A stretch of 6,465 nt of DNA from Planctomycetota bacterium (GTDB taxonomy: Bacteria > Planctomycetota > UBA1135 > UBA2386): the NCBI GenBank assembly GCA_003235605.1, contig QJVU01000166.1, positions 1 to 6,465 of the forward strand, read 5' to 3'. The position numbers and the translations under genes were made by a program. The notes beneath the pieces were generated by a model. The model did not search any database. It saw only the letters and a program-made list of their open reading frames with translations, and was not told the DNA's origin. Numbering within the stretch: the stretch's first letter is position 1; every line of letters begins with the position of its first letter. This document shows, one piece after another, positions 1 through 5,266 of the stretch.

Positions 1-2
1 AC

Positions 3-155
3 AAGTACCGGATGCCGAGTGAGTGCATCCTCCTTCTGAGCGAGGAGCAGAAGAGGTTGTTCTTTTCCCTCGTCAACAAGTTCGAGATCCTGCGGGACTA
101 CCCCGGCATCAACAGGGTCATGAACGCTTACGCCGTGGAGCACATACTGCCATGA
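3..155 (+). CDS. C-terminal part of a small phage protein of unknown function
   Basis: An open frame enters from the left edge and stops at TGA 153-155, giving 50 visible residues ending in ...AYAVEHILP. It contains a mixed charged and hydrophobic helical stretch (LLLSEEQKRLFFSLVNKFEIL) with no motif I recognise. An ATG at 12-14 could start a 47-residue protein, but the few bases in front of it show no ribosome binding site, so I think the gene continues upstream of the window. Its stop overlaps the next start as ATGA (152-155), the usual sign of translational coupling in a phage operon. The coding call rests on this overlap and on the shared strand; the function is unknown. Confidence 0.6.
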   Translation, partial: KYRMPSECILLLSEEQKRLFFSLVNKFEILRDYPGINRVMNAYAVEHILP

Positions 156-346
156 AGAAACTTATTGCACAGCACAACGTCCAGGGACAATTCCACGTCA
201 TCTGGTACATGACCCTGCGCGAATACGTCGTCGTGTATGGCGCCGACGTTTCGCGGTTCCAACTCCACCAGGCCAACCAGGCAGCGCACGCCTTTGGCGA
301 ATACGTGGCTCACCAGTGCGCATGTGATGGGAGGTTCGAGAGATGA
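152..346 (+). CDS. hypothetical phage protein, 64 aa
   Basis: The start chosen is ATG 152, which overlaps the upstream stop as ATGA and lies 11 bases after a GGAG at 137-140. The longer in-frame start at 23 would overlap the upstream gene almost completely and is unlikely. The protein begins MKKLIAQHNVQGQFHVIWYM. It looks like a short beta-rich N-terminal half (FHVIWYM, EYVVVYGAD) followed by an amphipathic helix (residues ~36-56) and a Cys pair, CAC, near the end. There is no signal peptide or membrane segment. It overlaps the next gene by ATGA. I do not recognise the family; small proteins in this position in phage early operons are usually accessory or host-modifying, which is only inference here. 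Confidence 0.75.
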   Translation: MKKLIAQHNVQGQFHVIWYMTLREYVVVYGADVSRFQLHQANQAAHAFGEYVAHQCACDGRFER

Positions 347-528
347 GCACCTACGATCCGTTTGGCAGCAAGCTGTTTGACACCATCCTGCTGATACGCC
401 ACTTCGAGGAGCAGGGAAGTTACGAGTGGGTCAGGTTCGGTGAAGTAACGTTTCGCGGGATCATGTTCGAGATGGTCCTGCAGGACAGGTACGACGACAA
501 CTGGTGTGACGACGATGAAACGACGTAA
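343..528 (+). CDS. hypothetical phage protein, 61 aa, acidic C-terminus
   Basis: ATG 343 follows a strong Shine-Dalgarno GGGAGG (329-334) with 8 bases of spacing and overlaps the previous stop as ATGA. The 61-residue product starts MSTYDPFGSKLFDTILLIRH. It has a predicted helix (LFDTILLIRHFEEQG), a beta-like segment (SYEWVRFGEVTFRGIMFEMVL) and an acidic tail (DRYDDNWCDDDETT). No catalytic motif or known domain is visible. The 3' end overlaps the next gene by 14 bases if that gene starts at 515. Coding confidence is good because of the ribosome binding site and the overlaps; the function is unknown. Confidence 0.75.
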   Translation: MSTYDPFGSKLFDTILLIRHFEEQGSYEWVRFGEVTFRGIMFEMVLQDRYDDNWCDDDETT

Positions 529-772
529 CCCGGTAGCAAAGCACGCCCGGGCCAACCGGGCATCCACTCACACAGACAGGAAACGCGAGATGAAAAAGCA
601 CGGCAACAGGATCGAGCTGGAAGACGACGATGTCGTCTGCCCGATGTGTTACGCCCCTCAGACAGAGCACGATAGCCTGATGGGAATCCTGGGCACACTT
701 GCCCATTACCGTTGCCGCTACTGCGGCACACAATTCACCAGGGAGAACGTCCACCATGACGATCAAAACTAG
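515..772 (+). CDS. small zinc-ribbon protein with a basic NPVAKHAR-type N-terminus
   Basis: Read from ATG 515 this is 85 aa. Residues 1-25 are strongly basic (MKRRNPVAKHARANRAS...) and resemble, from memory, short stand-alone phage proteins that begin with an R/K-NPVAK motif and are Lys/Arg rich. After a short acidic linker (ELEDDDV), residues 42-70 form a four-cysteine zinc ribbon: C42-x2-C45 and C67-x2-C70. The start is uncertain. ATG 515 has only a poor ribosome binding site and overlaps the upstream gene. The internal ATG 590 has a good AGGAAA (578-583) and would give a 60-aa protein holding the zinc ribbon alone. Zinc ribbons of this size in phages often bind nucleic acid or host RNA polymerase, but nothing here decides the role. 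The gene overlaps the next start by 17 bases. Confidence 0.72.
   Translation: MKRRNPVAKHARANRASTHTDRKREMKKHGNRIELEDDDVVCPMCYAPQTEHDSLMGILGTLAHYRCRYCGTQFTRENVHHDDQN
578..583 (+). promoter_or_regulatory. internal ribosome binding site for a possible second start at 590
   Basis: AGGAAA lies 6 bases before the in-frame ATG at 590. It is a better Shine-Dalgarno match than anything ahead of ATG 515, so it may initiate a short zinc-ribbon-only form or be the true start of the gene. Confidence 0.45.
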
Positions 773-1025
773 ACCCCAAGTAGTGACTGACCGCAAGCCG
801 GTGACAGCGGCTGACCGGCCCGACATCCAGTTCCTGATCGATGAGTACAAAGCGGTCAGGGGCCTGGTGAACCACGACCCGAAGATCCCACAGGAGGAGG
901 TGACGACAGTGGCGCTGCATCTGACTGACATCCTCTTCAAGTCTGGGCGCGACGGCATCATTGACCTGCAGCTGGAGCGGCTGGCCAGCCTGCGTGACGA
1001 TTGGAGGAAATACCATGGACTGTGA
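756..1025 (+). CDS. hypothetical phage protein, 89 aa
   Basis: ATG 756 is preceded by AGGGAGA (740-746) at 9-base spacing, so I prefer it to the upstream in-frame start at 699, which lies wholly inside the zinc-ribbon gene. The product begins MTIKTRPQVVTDRKPVTAAD. It is predicted to be mostly helical: helices around residues 24-38 (DIQFLIDEYKAVRGL), 46-62 (QEEVTTVALHLTDILFK) and 66-85 (DGIIDLQLERLASLRDDWRK), after a basic disordered N-terminus. There are no cysteines and no known motif. It overlaps the following gene by 11 bases. The function is unknown. Confidence 0.75.
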   Translation: MTIKTRPQVVTDRKPVTAADRPDIQFLIDEYKAVRGLVNHDPKIPQEEVTTVALHLTDILFKSGRDGIIDLQLERLASLRDDWRKYHGL

Positions 1026-1434
1026 AAGATACGGACAGCCTTGCCCCCTGGCATCGGGGGATGAACTGGAGCGGCAGATAGCGGAACTTGGGAGCGAGCT
1101 GGCGGAGCTGAAAATTAGTTACCAGTCCCTGCGCAGCCAGGCTCGCGAGATCAACAAGCATGTGTTCGCGAAACAGCGCGAGATGAATGCCCTTACCAGG
1201 AAACGTGACTCCGACATACGACGTGAGCGCGAAGCACGCGACGACCAGGTGCTCCGCATCGAAATCATATTCAAATCGAACTACCTGGATATGTTCACCA
1301 AGCACGGGTGGTTGCAGGACATCGAGTGCCTGCATAAAGCGGACTACAAACGCTACAAGGCCATCTGCCACGCGAAACGCAGCGCCATCGACAATCTGCG
1401 TACCTATGCAACTTACCTGGGAGTGCTGAAATGA
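1015..1434 (+). CDS. coiled-coil hypothetical phage protein, 139 aa
   Basis: ATG 1015 has an excellent Shine-Dalgarno, GGAGGA (1003-1008), 6 bases upstream. The N-terminus carries C3 and C10. Residues ~16-75 form a long charged helix with heptad-like Leu/Ile spacing (ELERQIAELGSELAELKISY, then REMNALTRKRDSDIRRERE), which predicts a coiled coil and probable dimerisation. Residues ~80-139 are also helical, with aromatic and basic residues (YKRYKAICHAKRSA). There is no enzyme motif. The stop overlaps the next start as ATGA (1431-1434). It may be a structural or adaptor protein in the early operon; this is inference from shape only. Confidence 0.8.
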   Translation: MDCERYGQPCPLASGDELERQIAELGSELAELKISYQSLRSQAREINKHVFAKQREMNALTRKRDSDIRREREARDDQVLRIEIIFKSNYLDMFTKHGWLQDIECLHKADYKRYKAICHAKRSAIDNLRTYATYLGVLK

Positions 1435-2165
1435 AGGTATATTTCGTGGTGCCCCCGAAGGGGGTTGTGTACAAAGCATCGGCCCTGGCGCAGCTGGACT
1501 TCGAGGAAGGGCACGAGTTCCTGGAGACAGGCTACGCGGATCTCGACGAAGAGACCGGGACCTGGGGCCGGCGGGTGAAGTACGCCCAGGCAAAGCCGGT
1601 CAGGTATTCGGAGGAGGACAAGGTGTTCGGTTTGATCTGGTCACCTGGCCGCCTCGTGTATCTGAAGTTCGAGGTGCCGCCATTGAAACGTCATGTGTCG
1701 CCCGAGCTGGGCCGGCAACGCGGAGAATCGATGGTGACACATCGCGAGACCAAATCGAACGAGGACTTCCTCGGCAACGAGCAAGTCCGCAACGACAAGG
1801 CGATACTGCGCAAGCAGGAGCGCATCACCGGCGGGTGGTGGGTCACCAGTGGTGGGTTCAAGGTGCGCCCCTTCTACCTGGGCGAGCGGATGAACCTGCT
1901 GCGGTTCCCATACCTGGTGTATGGTGACCGTAACAAGCCTGGCATGGGCAGCGAGGCTGCCGACCGGGAGGTCCGGCGGTGGTATAGCGCGGCGATGAAG
2001 GAACTGTACAACCCATACGCCTCGACCAACGTCATCAACCTGCGCAACGGCAACAACGACATCGTAGGGACACGGGCAGATCCCAGCTTCAATCCGGATG
2101 ACGGGGGGCGGCCTTCAACGTGTCACCTCGACAAGGCTCCGGTAGGCCAGGATTTCCGCTGGTAA
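1431..2165 (+). CDS. hypothetical phage protein, 244 aa
   Basis: This is the largest gene of the left operon and its last member. The start at ATG 1431 overlaps the previous stop as ATGA and has GGGAG (1419-1423) 7 bases ahead. The sequence begins MKVYFVVPPKGVVYKASALA. It is rich in aromatic residues and in Gly/Arg, with distinctive blocks ITGGWWVTSGGFKVRPFYLG, LLRFPYLVYGDRNKPGM, and a final DPSNPDDGG-like stretch (DPSFNPDDGGRPS). There is no signal peptide, transmembrane helix, P-loop or nuclease motif that I can identify. Its mixed alpha/beta pattern suggests a globular soluble protein. Only 4 bases separate its stop from the -35 box of the next promoter. I do not recognise a family. Confidence 0.8.
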   Translation: MKVYFVVPPKGVVYKASALAQLDFEEGHEFLETGYADLDEETGTWGRRVKYAQAKPVRYSEEDKVFGLIWSPGRLVYLKFEVPPLKRHVSPELGRQRGESMVTHRETKSNEDFLGNEQVRNDKAILRKQERITGGWWVTSGGFKVRPFYLGERMNLLRFPYLVYGDRNKPGMGSEAADREVRRWYSAAMKELYNPYASTNVINLRNGNNDIVGTRADPSFNPDDGGRPSTCHLDKAPVGQDFRW

Positions 2166-2169
2166 AGAC

Positions 2170-2198
2170 TTGACAGTTCGGGGATACGGACTGATAAG
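2170..2198 (+). promoter_or_regulatory. sigma70-type promoter for the replication operon
   Basis: A perfect -35 box TTGACA (2170-2175) is followed after 17 bases by GATAAG (2193-2198), a 4/6 match to TATAAT. Transcription would be expected to start near 2204-2206. The site lies in the only intergenic gap of the window, directly after the 244-aa gene and ahead of the genes leading to the polymerase. No extended -10 TG is present. Confidence 0.7.
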
Positions 2199-2208
2199 GT
2201 AGGAACGC

Positions 2209-2234
2209 TGGAGGGAGAAATCGTTCTCCCTCCA
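2209..2234 (+). promoter_or_regulatory. perfect 11-bp hairpin at the 5' end of the replication transcript
   Basis: TGGAGGGAGAA (2209-2219) pairs perfectly with TTCTCCCTCCA (2224-2234) across the loop ATCG. The following bases (ATCACTTAATCCC) contain no T-tract, so it is a poor candidate for an intrinsic terminator. With the promoter just upstream, the stem would begin within about the first six nucleotides of the mRNA, where such structures are known to protect transcripts from 5'-end-dependent decay. A regulatory or attenuator role is also possible. Confidence 0.65.
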
Positions 2235-2264
2235 ATCACTTAATCCCAACACGAGGACACGAGC

Positions 2265-2462
2265 ATGATGGGTCTAGCTGATATAAATGCCAAGAACGAG
2301 TTCGTCACCCAAAGCCACAAGGCCGAGGTGGAGGCTCGCGCTACCGGCATCGCGCACTTCGTCATCAAGGTGGATGGCCACTACCTGGTCACCCAGGCGA
2401 AGCCCGACAACGAGGACCAGATAAAGTACACGGCCCTCCCCCAGACGGCAGAGGTGGCGTAG
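2265..2462 (+). CDS. hypothetical phage protein, 65 aa, first gene of the replication operon
   Basis: There are tandem ATGs at 2265 and 2268. The first is preferred because GAGGA (2253-2257) is spaced 7 bases from it, against 10 for the second. The product begins MMGLADINAKNEFVTQSHKA. A helix (residues ~9-26) leads into a beta-hairpin-like block (AHFVIKVDGHYLVTQAKP, residues ~30-47) and a polar tail. It has no cysteines and no recognised motif. It is the first gene after the promoter and hairpin, and only one base separates it from the next gene. The function is unknown. Confidence 0.75.
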   Translation: MMGLADINAKNEFVTQSHKAEVEARATGIAHFVIKVDGHYLVTQAKPDNEDQIKYTALPQTAEVA

Positions 2463-2463
2463 C

Positions 2464-2691
2464 ATGAACTGTCCCACCTGCGGATCGGCCACCAAGAGGA
2501 TCAAGGTGCACGATGAGAACCCGTTCCACTACAGCGAGTGCGTCGAGTGTGGGTGGGACGACTACGATGAGCAGGCCGTGGAGGCCCGTCGCATTCAGAT
2601 AGCACAGCAGGCAGCTGATGCGTTCCTGGGCGACGAAGCAGAGGAGGACGACGAGGACCAGGACGACGAGTACGAAACCATCTACGTTTGA
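2464..2691 (+). CDS. small zinc-ribbon protein with acidic C-terminal region
   Basis: The 75-aa product starts at ATG 2464, with GAGGTGG (2451-2457) upstream, one base after the previous stop. C3-x2-C6 (MNCPTCGS) and C26-x2-C29 (CVECG) form a typical four-cysteine zinc ribbon. Residues 36-54 are a helix (EQAVEARRIQIAQQAADAF). Residues 57-71 are almost entirely Asp/Glu (DEAEEDDEDQDDEYE). Zinc ribbons of this type commonly bind nucleic acid or proteins, and the acidic stretch could mimic DNA or bind a basic partner such as the product of 3069-3386. That pairing is inference. It is the second zinc-ribbon gene in the window and the two are not obviously related beyond the fold. Confidence 0.78.
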   Translation: MNCPTCGSATKRIKVHDENPFHYSECVECGWDDYDEQAVEARRIQIAQQAADAFLGDEAEEDDEDQDDEYETIYV

Positions 2692-2716
2692 ATCACCAAC
2701 ACATGAGGAACTGAAC

Positions 2717-3079
2717 ATGGATCTTGAGAAAATTGCAACCGCCCTCCGCCTGCTGGCTGACGCCATTCACGTAGGCGAGGAACTGAAGGCCGCGTCTGGT
2801 GGTAGCTCCAAGGCTGCCAAGGGCAAGGTGGATAAAGCCGTGAAGAACGAGGCCGCGTCCGCTGCTGCTGATGCTGCCGCTGCTGCCGTCGCCGGTGCTG
2901 TCACCAGCGCCTCGAAGGAAGAGGTCATCCAGGCACTGCAGGCTGTCATGAAGAAACACGGCCGTGCTGCCCTGGACGCTATCCTGGCTGACTTCAACGT
3001 CACCAGTGTAGGTGCCCTCGACCCTTCCAACTATGCCGACGTTGTGACCAACGCCAAGGCGAAAATCAATGAGGGGTAA
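2717..3079 (+). CDS. Ala-rich helical phage protein, 120 aa
   Basis: ATG 2717 follows GAGGA (2705-2709) at 7-base spacing; a longer in-frame start inside the zinc-ribbon gene is rejected. There are three parts. An N-terminal helix (MDLEKIATALRLLADAIHVG) comes first. Residues ~25-65 are a Lys/Ala/Ser-rich low-complexity linker (KAAKGKVDKAVKNEAASAAA, then alanine runs). Residues ~66-117 are a compact helical C-terminus (KEEVIQALQAVMKKHGRAAL, then DFNVTSVGALDPSNYADVV). This last pattern resembles, from memory, a small helical domain that recurs at the C-termini of phage DNA-metabolism proteins. The position just ahead of the nuclease, binding protein and polymerase suggests a replication accessory role. 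The gene overlaps the next by 11 bases. Confidence 0.8.
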   Translation: MDLEKIATALRLLADAIHVGEELKAASGGSSKAAKGKVDKAVKNEAASAAADAAAAAVAGAVTSASKEEVIQALQAVMKKHGRAALDAILADFNVTSVGALDPSNYADVVTNAKAKINEG

Positions 3080-3386
3080 AGCGGCCAAGGCTGCGCGCCA
3101 GGCAGCCAATCGCTTTTTCAGCAACCAGGACGGCATCCCCCAGGGGTTGTTGGGGGACAGCCGGACTGCGCGCTACTTCTACCTGGTGAAACCCGCCGAG
3201 GGTGCGGGCGTTGTCAAGGCGGTCCCTGAGATCATCAAGACGAAAGACGCCGACCTGCAGGCTGAAGCGGGCAAGGTTGTTGTCCCGCTGTTTGCAACGT
3301 ACACCCTGTGTTACCACCCGGGTTCGTTGCGCCGTCGTTACAAGGCGATCAAACGCATCATGAAACGTAACAGGAGGGCTGCGTAG
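3069..3386 (+). CDS. basic hypothetical phage protein, 105 aa
   Basis: ATG 3069 lies inside the end of the previous gene with only a weak AAGG upstream, so translation is probably coupled. Both ends are very basic: MRGKAAKAARQAANRFF at the start and SLRRRYKAIKRIMKRNRRAA at the end. The middle (residues ~34-82) looks beta-rich (ARYFYLVKPAEG, VVVPLFATYTLCYHPGS). The charge suggests nucleic acid binding, or binding to the acidic proteins of the same operon, but no known fold is recognisable. The stop TAG (3384-3386) shares its last base with the GTG start of the nuclease gene, so the two are coupled. I cannot assign a function. Confidence 0.78.
   Translation: MRGKAAKAARQAANRFFSNQDGIPQGLLGDSRTARYFYLVKPAEGAGVVKAVPEIIKTKDADLQAEAGKVVVPLFATYTLCYHPGSLRRRYKAIKRIMKRNRRAA
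3136..3157 (+). repeat. 7-bp inverted repeat inside the basic protein gene
   Basis: TCCCCCA (3136-3142) and TGGGGGA (3151-3157) are perfect complements around an 8-base loop that itself contains GGGG. The element lies within codons for GIPQGLLGD and has no T-tract. It could be a chance product of Gly/Pro codons. Confidence 0.3.
3372..3378 (+). promoter_or_regulatory. strong ribosome binding site fixing a GTG start at 3386
   Basis: AGGAGGG is a near-perfect Shine-Dalgarno placed 7 bases before GTG 3386. The first nearby ATG (3396) is in another frame. The site therefore settles the nuclease start as GTG, overlapping the upstream stop as TAGTG. Confidence 0.8.
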
Positions 3387-4615
3387 TGTCCGCACATGCA
3401 AAGCTGTGCCCACCATCGGGGTGGGATCGCTGGTCAGTCTGCACGGCCAGTGTGGATCTGCAGACCGGGGAAGGCTCGGTCTATGCAGACGAAGGTACAG
3501 CCGCCCATCTCCTGGCTGCAACGGCCCTTAAGAACGGGACCAAGGCCGAGGACTACATCGGCATGTGGATCTGGGTGCCAGACCACCAGGGCTACGAGGA
3601 TGGCGAGCAGGAAGACTTCTATGAGTCGGCCGGTGACTGCCCGCTTACGGGGCGTACCTTTGAGATCGACAAGGCCATGGCTGATCCGGTCCAGGATTAC
3701 ATCGACCAGGTGTTGATCCAGGAAGCTGACTACATACAGTTCGAGACCAAGGTTCCCATCGGACACATCACGGGCGAGGAGGATGCTACCGGCACGGCTG
3801 ATACGCTGCGCGTGCACGGCACCACCCTGGCAGTGCATGACTTGAAGTTCGGCCAGGGCAAGCAGGTGTACGCGAAGGATAACGGGCAGCTGATGTTGTA
3901 TCTGCTCGGCGGCATCAAGGACCTGGACTGGTTGGCCTCGCGGTTTGACAGGTTCGAGATCCACATACACCAGCCTCGGCTGAACCACCACGACGTGTGG
4001 GAGTTCGATGAAGCTACCCTGGTGGAGTGGGCCAAGAAAATCCGGAAGGCTGGCCACACCGTTACTGTGGAGGGCAGGCGCGACTTCCAGCCTGACCAAG
4101 AGGCATGCCGCTTCTGTGACTACCGGGACAACTGTAGCGCCAGGACCAACAAGGTGCGGGACATCGTACTGAATGAGTTCCCGCTCCTCGAAGGGTCGGA
4201 CGCCATGACACCGGCGCAGCTGTCCGAAGCTGGCCACCTGGTATCGTTCGTTGAATCCTGGGCCAAGGACATCTGGGCCAGGCTGAACGATGCAGTGCGC
4301 CGGGACCCGGAAGCGTACCCTGAGTGGAAGCTGACCGAGGGACGCGGCAGTCGTGCGTTTGCAGAGGGTGCGGAGTCGAAGGCACAGGTACGCCTGAAGA
4401 AACTGCACTTCAAGCTGGACGACTATGCGCCCAGGAAATTTATCACCGCCGCCGCTGTGGAGAAGCTGGTTGGCAAAGCTGTTTACAAAGAGAAGTTCGC
4501 TGACCTGGTAACGTGGACACCAGGTTCCCTGAAGCTGACACCGGCTGCTGATCCACGACCGGCAGCAAACACAGGCGAGGCACTTGGCTTCGCTGACCTT
4601 GACGCAACTGAGTAG
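3386..4615 (+). CDS. DUF2800-family PD-(D/E)XK exonuclease, Cas4/AddB-like
   Basis: This 409-aa protein carries the ordered motifs of RecB/Cas4-type nucleases of the phage DUF2800 family. They are an N-terminal Cys in GWDRWSVCTAS (C19), the EGTAAH block with H41, E120 in FETKVP, GTAD with D139, the core HDLKFGQG with D152 and K154, and the Q168-xxx-Y172 motif (QLMLY). A Cys cluster follows, C241-x2-C244-x5-C250 (CRFCDYRDNC). D139, D152 and K154 are the expected metal-binding and catalytic residues. C19 with the three late cysteines matches the 4Fe-4S cluster arrangement of AddB/Cas4. The C-terminal ~150 residues are helical and include a Pro/Ala-rich tail. It probably processes DNA ends or single strands for phage replication or recombination in the cytoplasm. 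The binding protein and polymerase genes follow directly. Family assignment is confident; the exact substrate is unknown. Confidence 0.92.
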   Translation: MSAHAKLCPPSGWDRWSVCTASVDLQTGEGSVYADEGTAAHLLAATALKNGTKAEDYIGMWIWVPDHQGYEDGEQEDFYESAGDCPLTGRTFEIDKAMADPVQDYIDQVLIQEADYIQFETKVPIGHITGEEDATGTADTLRVHGTTLAVHDLKFGQGKQVYAKDNGQLMLYLLGGIKDLDWLASRFDRFEIHIHQPRLNHHDVWEFDEATLVEWAKKIRKAGHTVTVEGRRDFQPDQEACRFCDYRDNCSARTNKVRDIVLNEFPLLEGSDAMTPAQLSEAGHLVSFVESWAKDIWARLNDAVRRDPEAYPEWKLTEGRGSRAFAEGAESKAQVRLKKLHFKLDDYAPRKFITAAAVEKLVGKAVYKEKFADLVTWTPGSLKLTPAADPRPAANTGEALGFADLDATE

Positions 4616-4628
4616 GAGATCTGCAAAC

Positions 4629-5264
4629 ATGGCAAAACACAAATCATCACGCACTGACCTCATGGTCATGGACGCTCGTCTGGCGAGCATGAACCTGTTC
4701 AAGGCATCCGCATACGAGAAGGACAAGGACCCCGAGTTCTTCCTTCGTGCGCTGCTTCCTGTCGGGGAAGCCGAAGCCGAGAAGGTTCGCAAGGCTGTCA
4801 TCGGTCTCTACAAAGAGGCATGGCCGGCCGATGCCGAGGTGGCATACAAAAAGGCTAAGGCCGCGAACCGTGTCGTGCTGCACAACGGCGACGAGCAGGC
4901 TGACAAGGACGGCTTCGACGAGACCGTCGTCTACTTCAACGCCAGCTCGAAGGACCGGCCGCTGATCATCAACCGGAACCGCAAGCCGGTTGCGGAAGAG
5001 GACGGCGTCTTCTACCCCGGTTGCTACGCCAACCTGAAGATCCAGCTGTACACCTGGGAGAACGCCAAGGGGCGTGGCGTCGGTGTCGACCTGGTCGGCG
5101 TGCAGTTCAGCAAGGACGGCGAGCAGCTGGCCACCAGTGGTGGTGGTGCTACCGCCAGTCCGGATGACTTCCCGGATCTCGGGGACGAGGGCGAAGCCGG
5201 CGGTGACTGGGGCGGCGACGACGCCGGCTCCAGTGATGGCGGCAGCAGCGACGACTGGATGTAG
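4629..5264 (+). CDS. DUF2815-family single-stranded DNA-binding protein
   Basis: ATG 4629 has AGGAGA (4614-4619) 9 bases upstream, embedded in the nuclease stop region, and gives 211 aa. The middle of the protein matches the phage DUF2815 family: NGDEQADKDGFDETVVYFNA (86-105), RPLIINRNRKPVAEEDGVFY (110-129), then PGCYANLKIQLYTWEN and VDLVGVQFSKDGEQL. This is the OB-fold-like core of T7 gp2.5-type binding proteins. Residues ~169-211 are a Gly/Ser/Asp-rich acidic tail ending in DDWM, as expected of binding proteins that use an acidic C-terminus with a terminal aromatic residue to dock polymerase and other partners. It would coat single-stranded DNA at the fork and coordinate with the flanking nuclease and polymerase. 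Family recognition is confident; the DNA-binding role is inferred from the family. Confidence 0.9.
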   Translation: MAKHKSSRTDLMVMDARLASMNLFKASAYEKDKDPEFFLRALLPVGEAEAEKVRKAVIGLYKEAWPADAEVAYKKAKAANRVVLHNGDEQADKDGFDETVVYFNASSKDRPLIINRNRKPVAEEDGVFYPGCYANLKIQLYTWENAKGRGVGVDLVGVQFSKDGEQLATSGGGATASPDDFPDLGDEGEAGGDWGGDDAGSSDGGSSDDWM

Positions 5265-5266
5265 TC

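Noticed and set aside
23..151. Longer N-terminus for the 64-aa protein starting at 23
   Set aside because: It would overlap nearly all of the visible upstream gene; ATG 152 with the ATGA overlap is the normal arrangement.
699..755. Longer N-terminus for the 89-aa protein starting at 699
   Set aside because: It lies entirely within the zinc-ribbon codons, while ATG 756 has its own Shine-Dalgarno.
1452..1464. CCCCC-GAA-GGGGG hairpin at the start of the 244-aa gene
   Set aside because: The stem is only 5 bp with a 3-base loop and is explained by Pro-Pro-Lys-Gly codons; there is no supporting context.
461..1593. Overlapping minus-strand open frames (461-1054 and 958-1593)
   Set aside because: They cover several plus-strand genes that have ribosome binding sites and stop/start overlaps, and their own translations are low-complexity without recognisable domains.
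2209..2234. Intrinsic terminator for the upstream operon
   Set aside because: The stem is strong, but no T-run follows on the plus strand and the hairpin lies downstream of the promoter, so a 5' mRNA hairpin fits better. Partial termination cannot be excluded.
3434..4801. 455-codon open frame on the minus strand
   Set aside because: It lies antisense to the nuclease gene and runs into the binding-protein gene, both of which have clear family motifs. Its translation is Val/Leu/Cys/Arg-rich without domain motifs. It is a by-product of GC-rich codon use.
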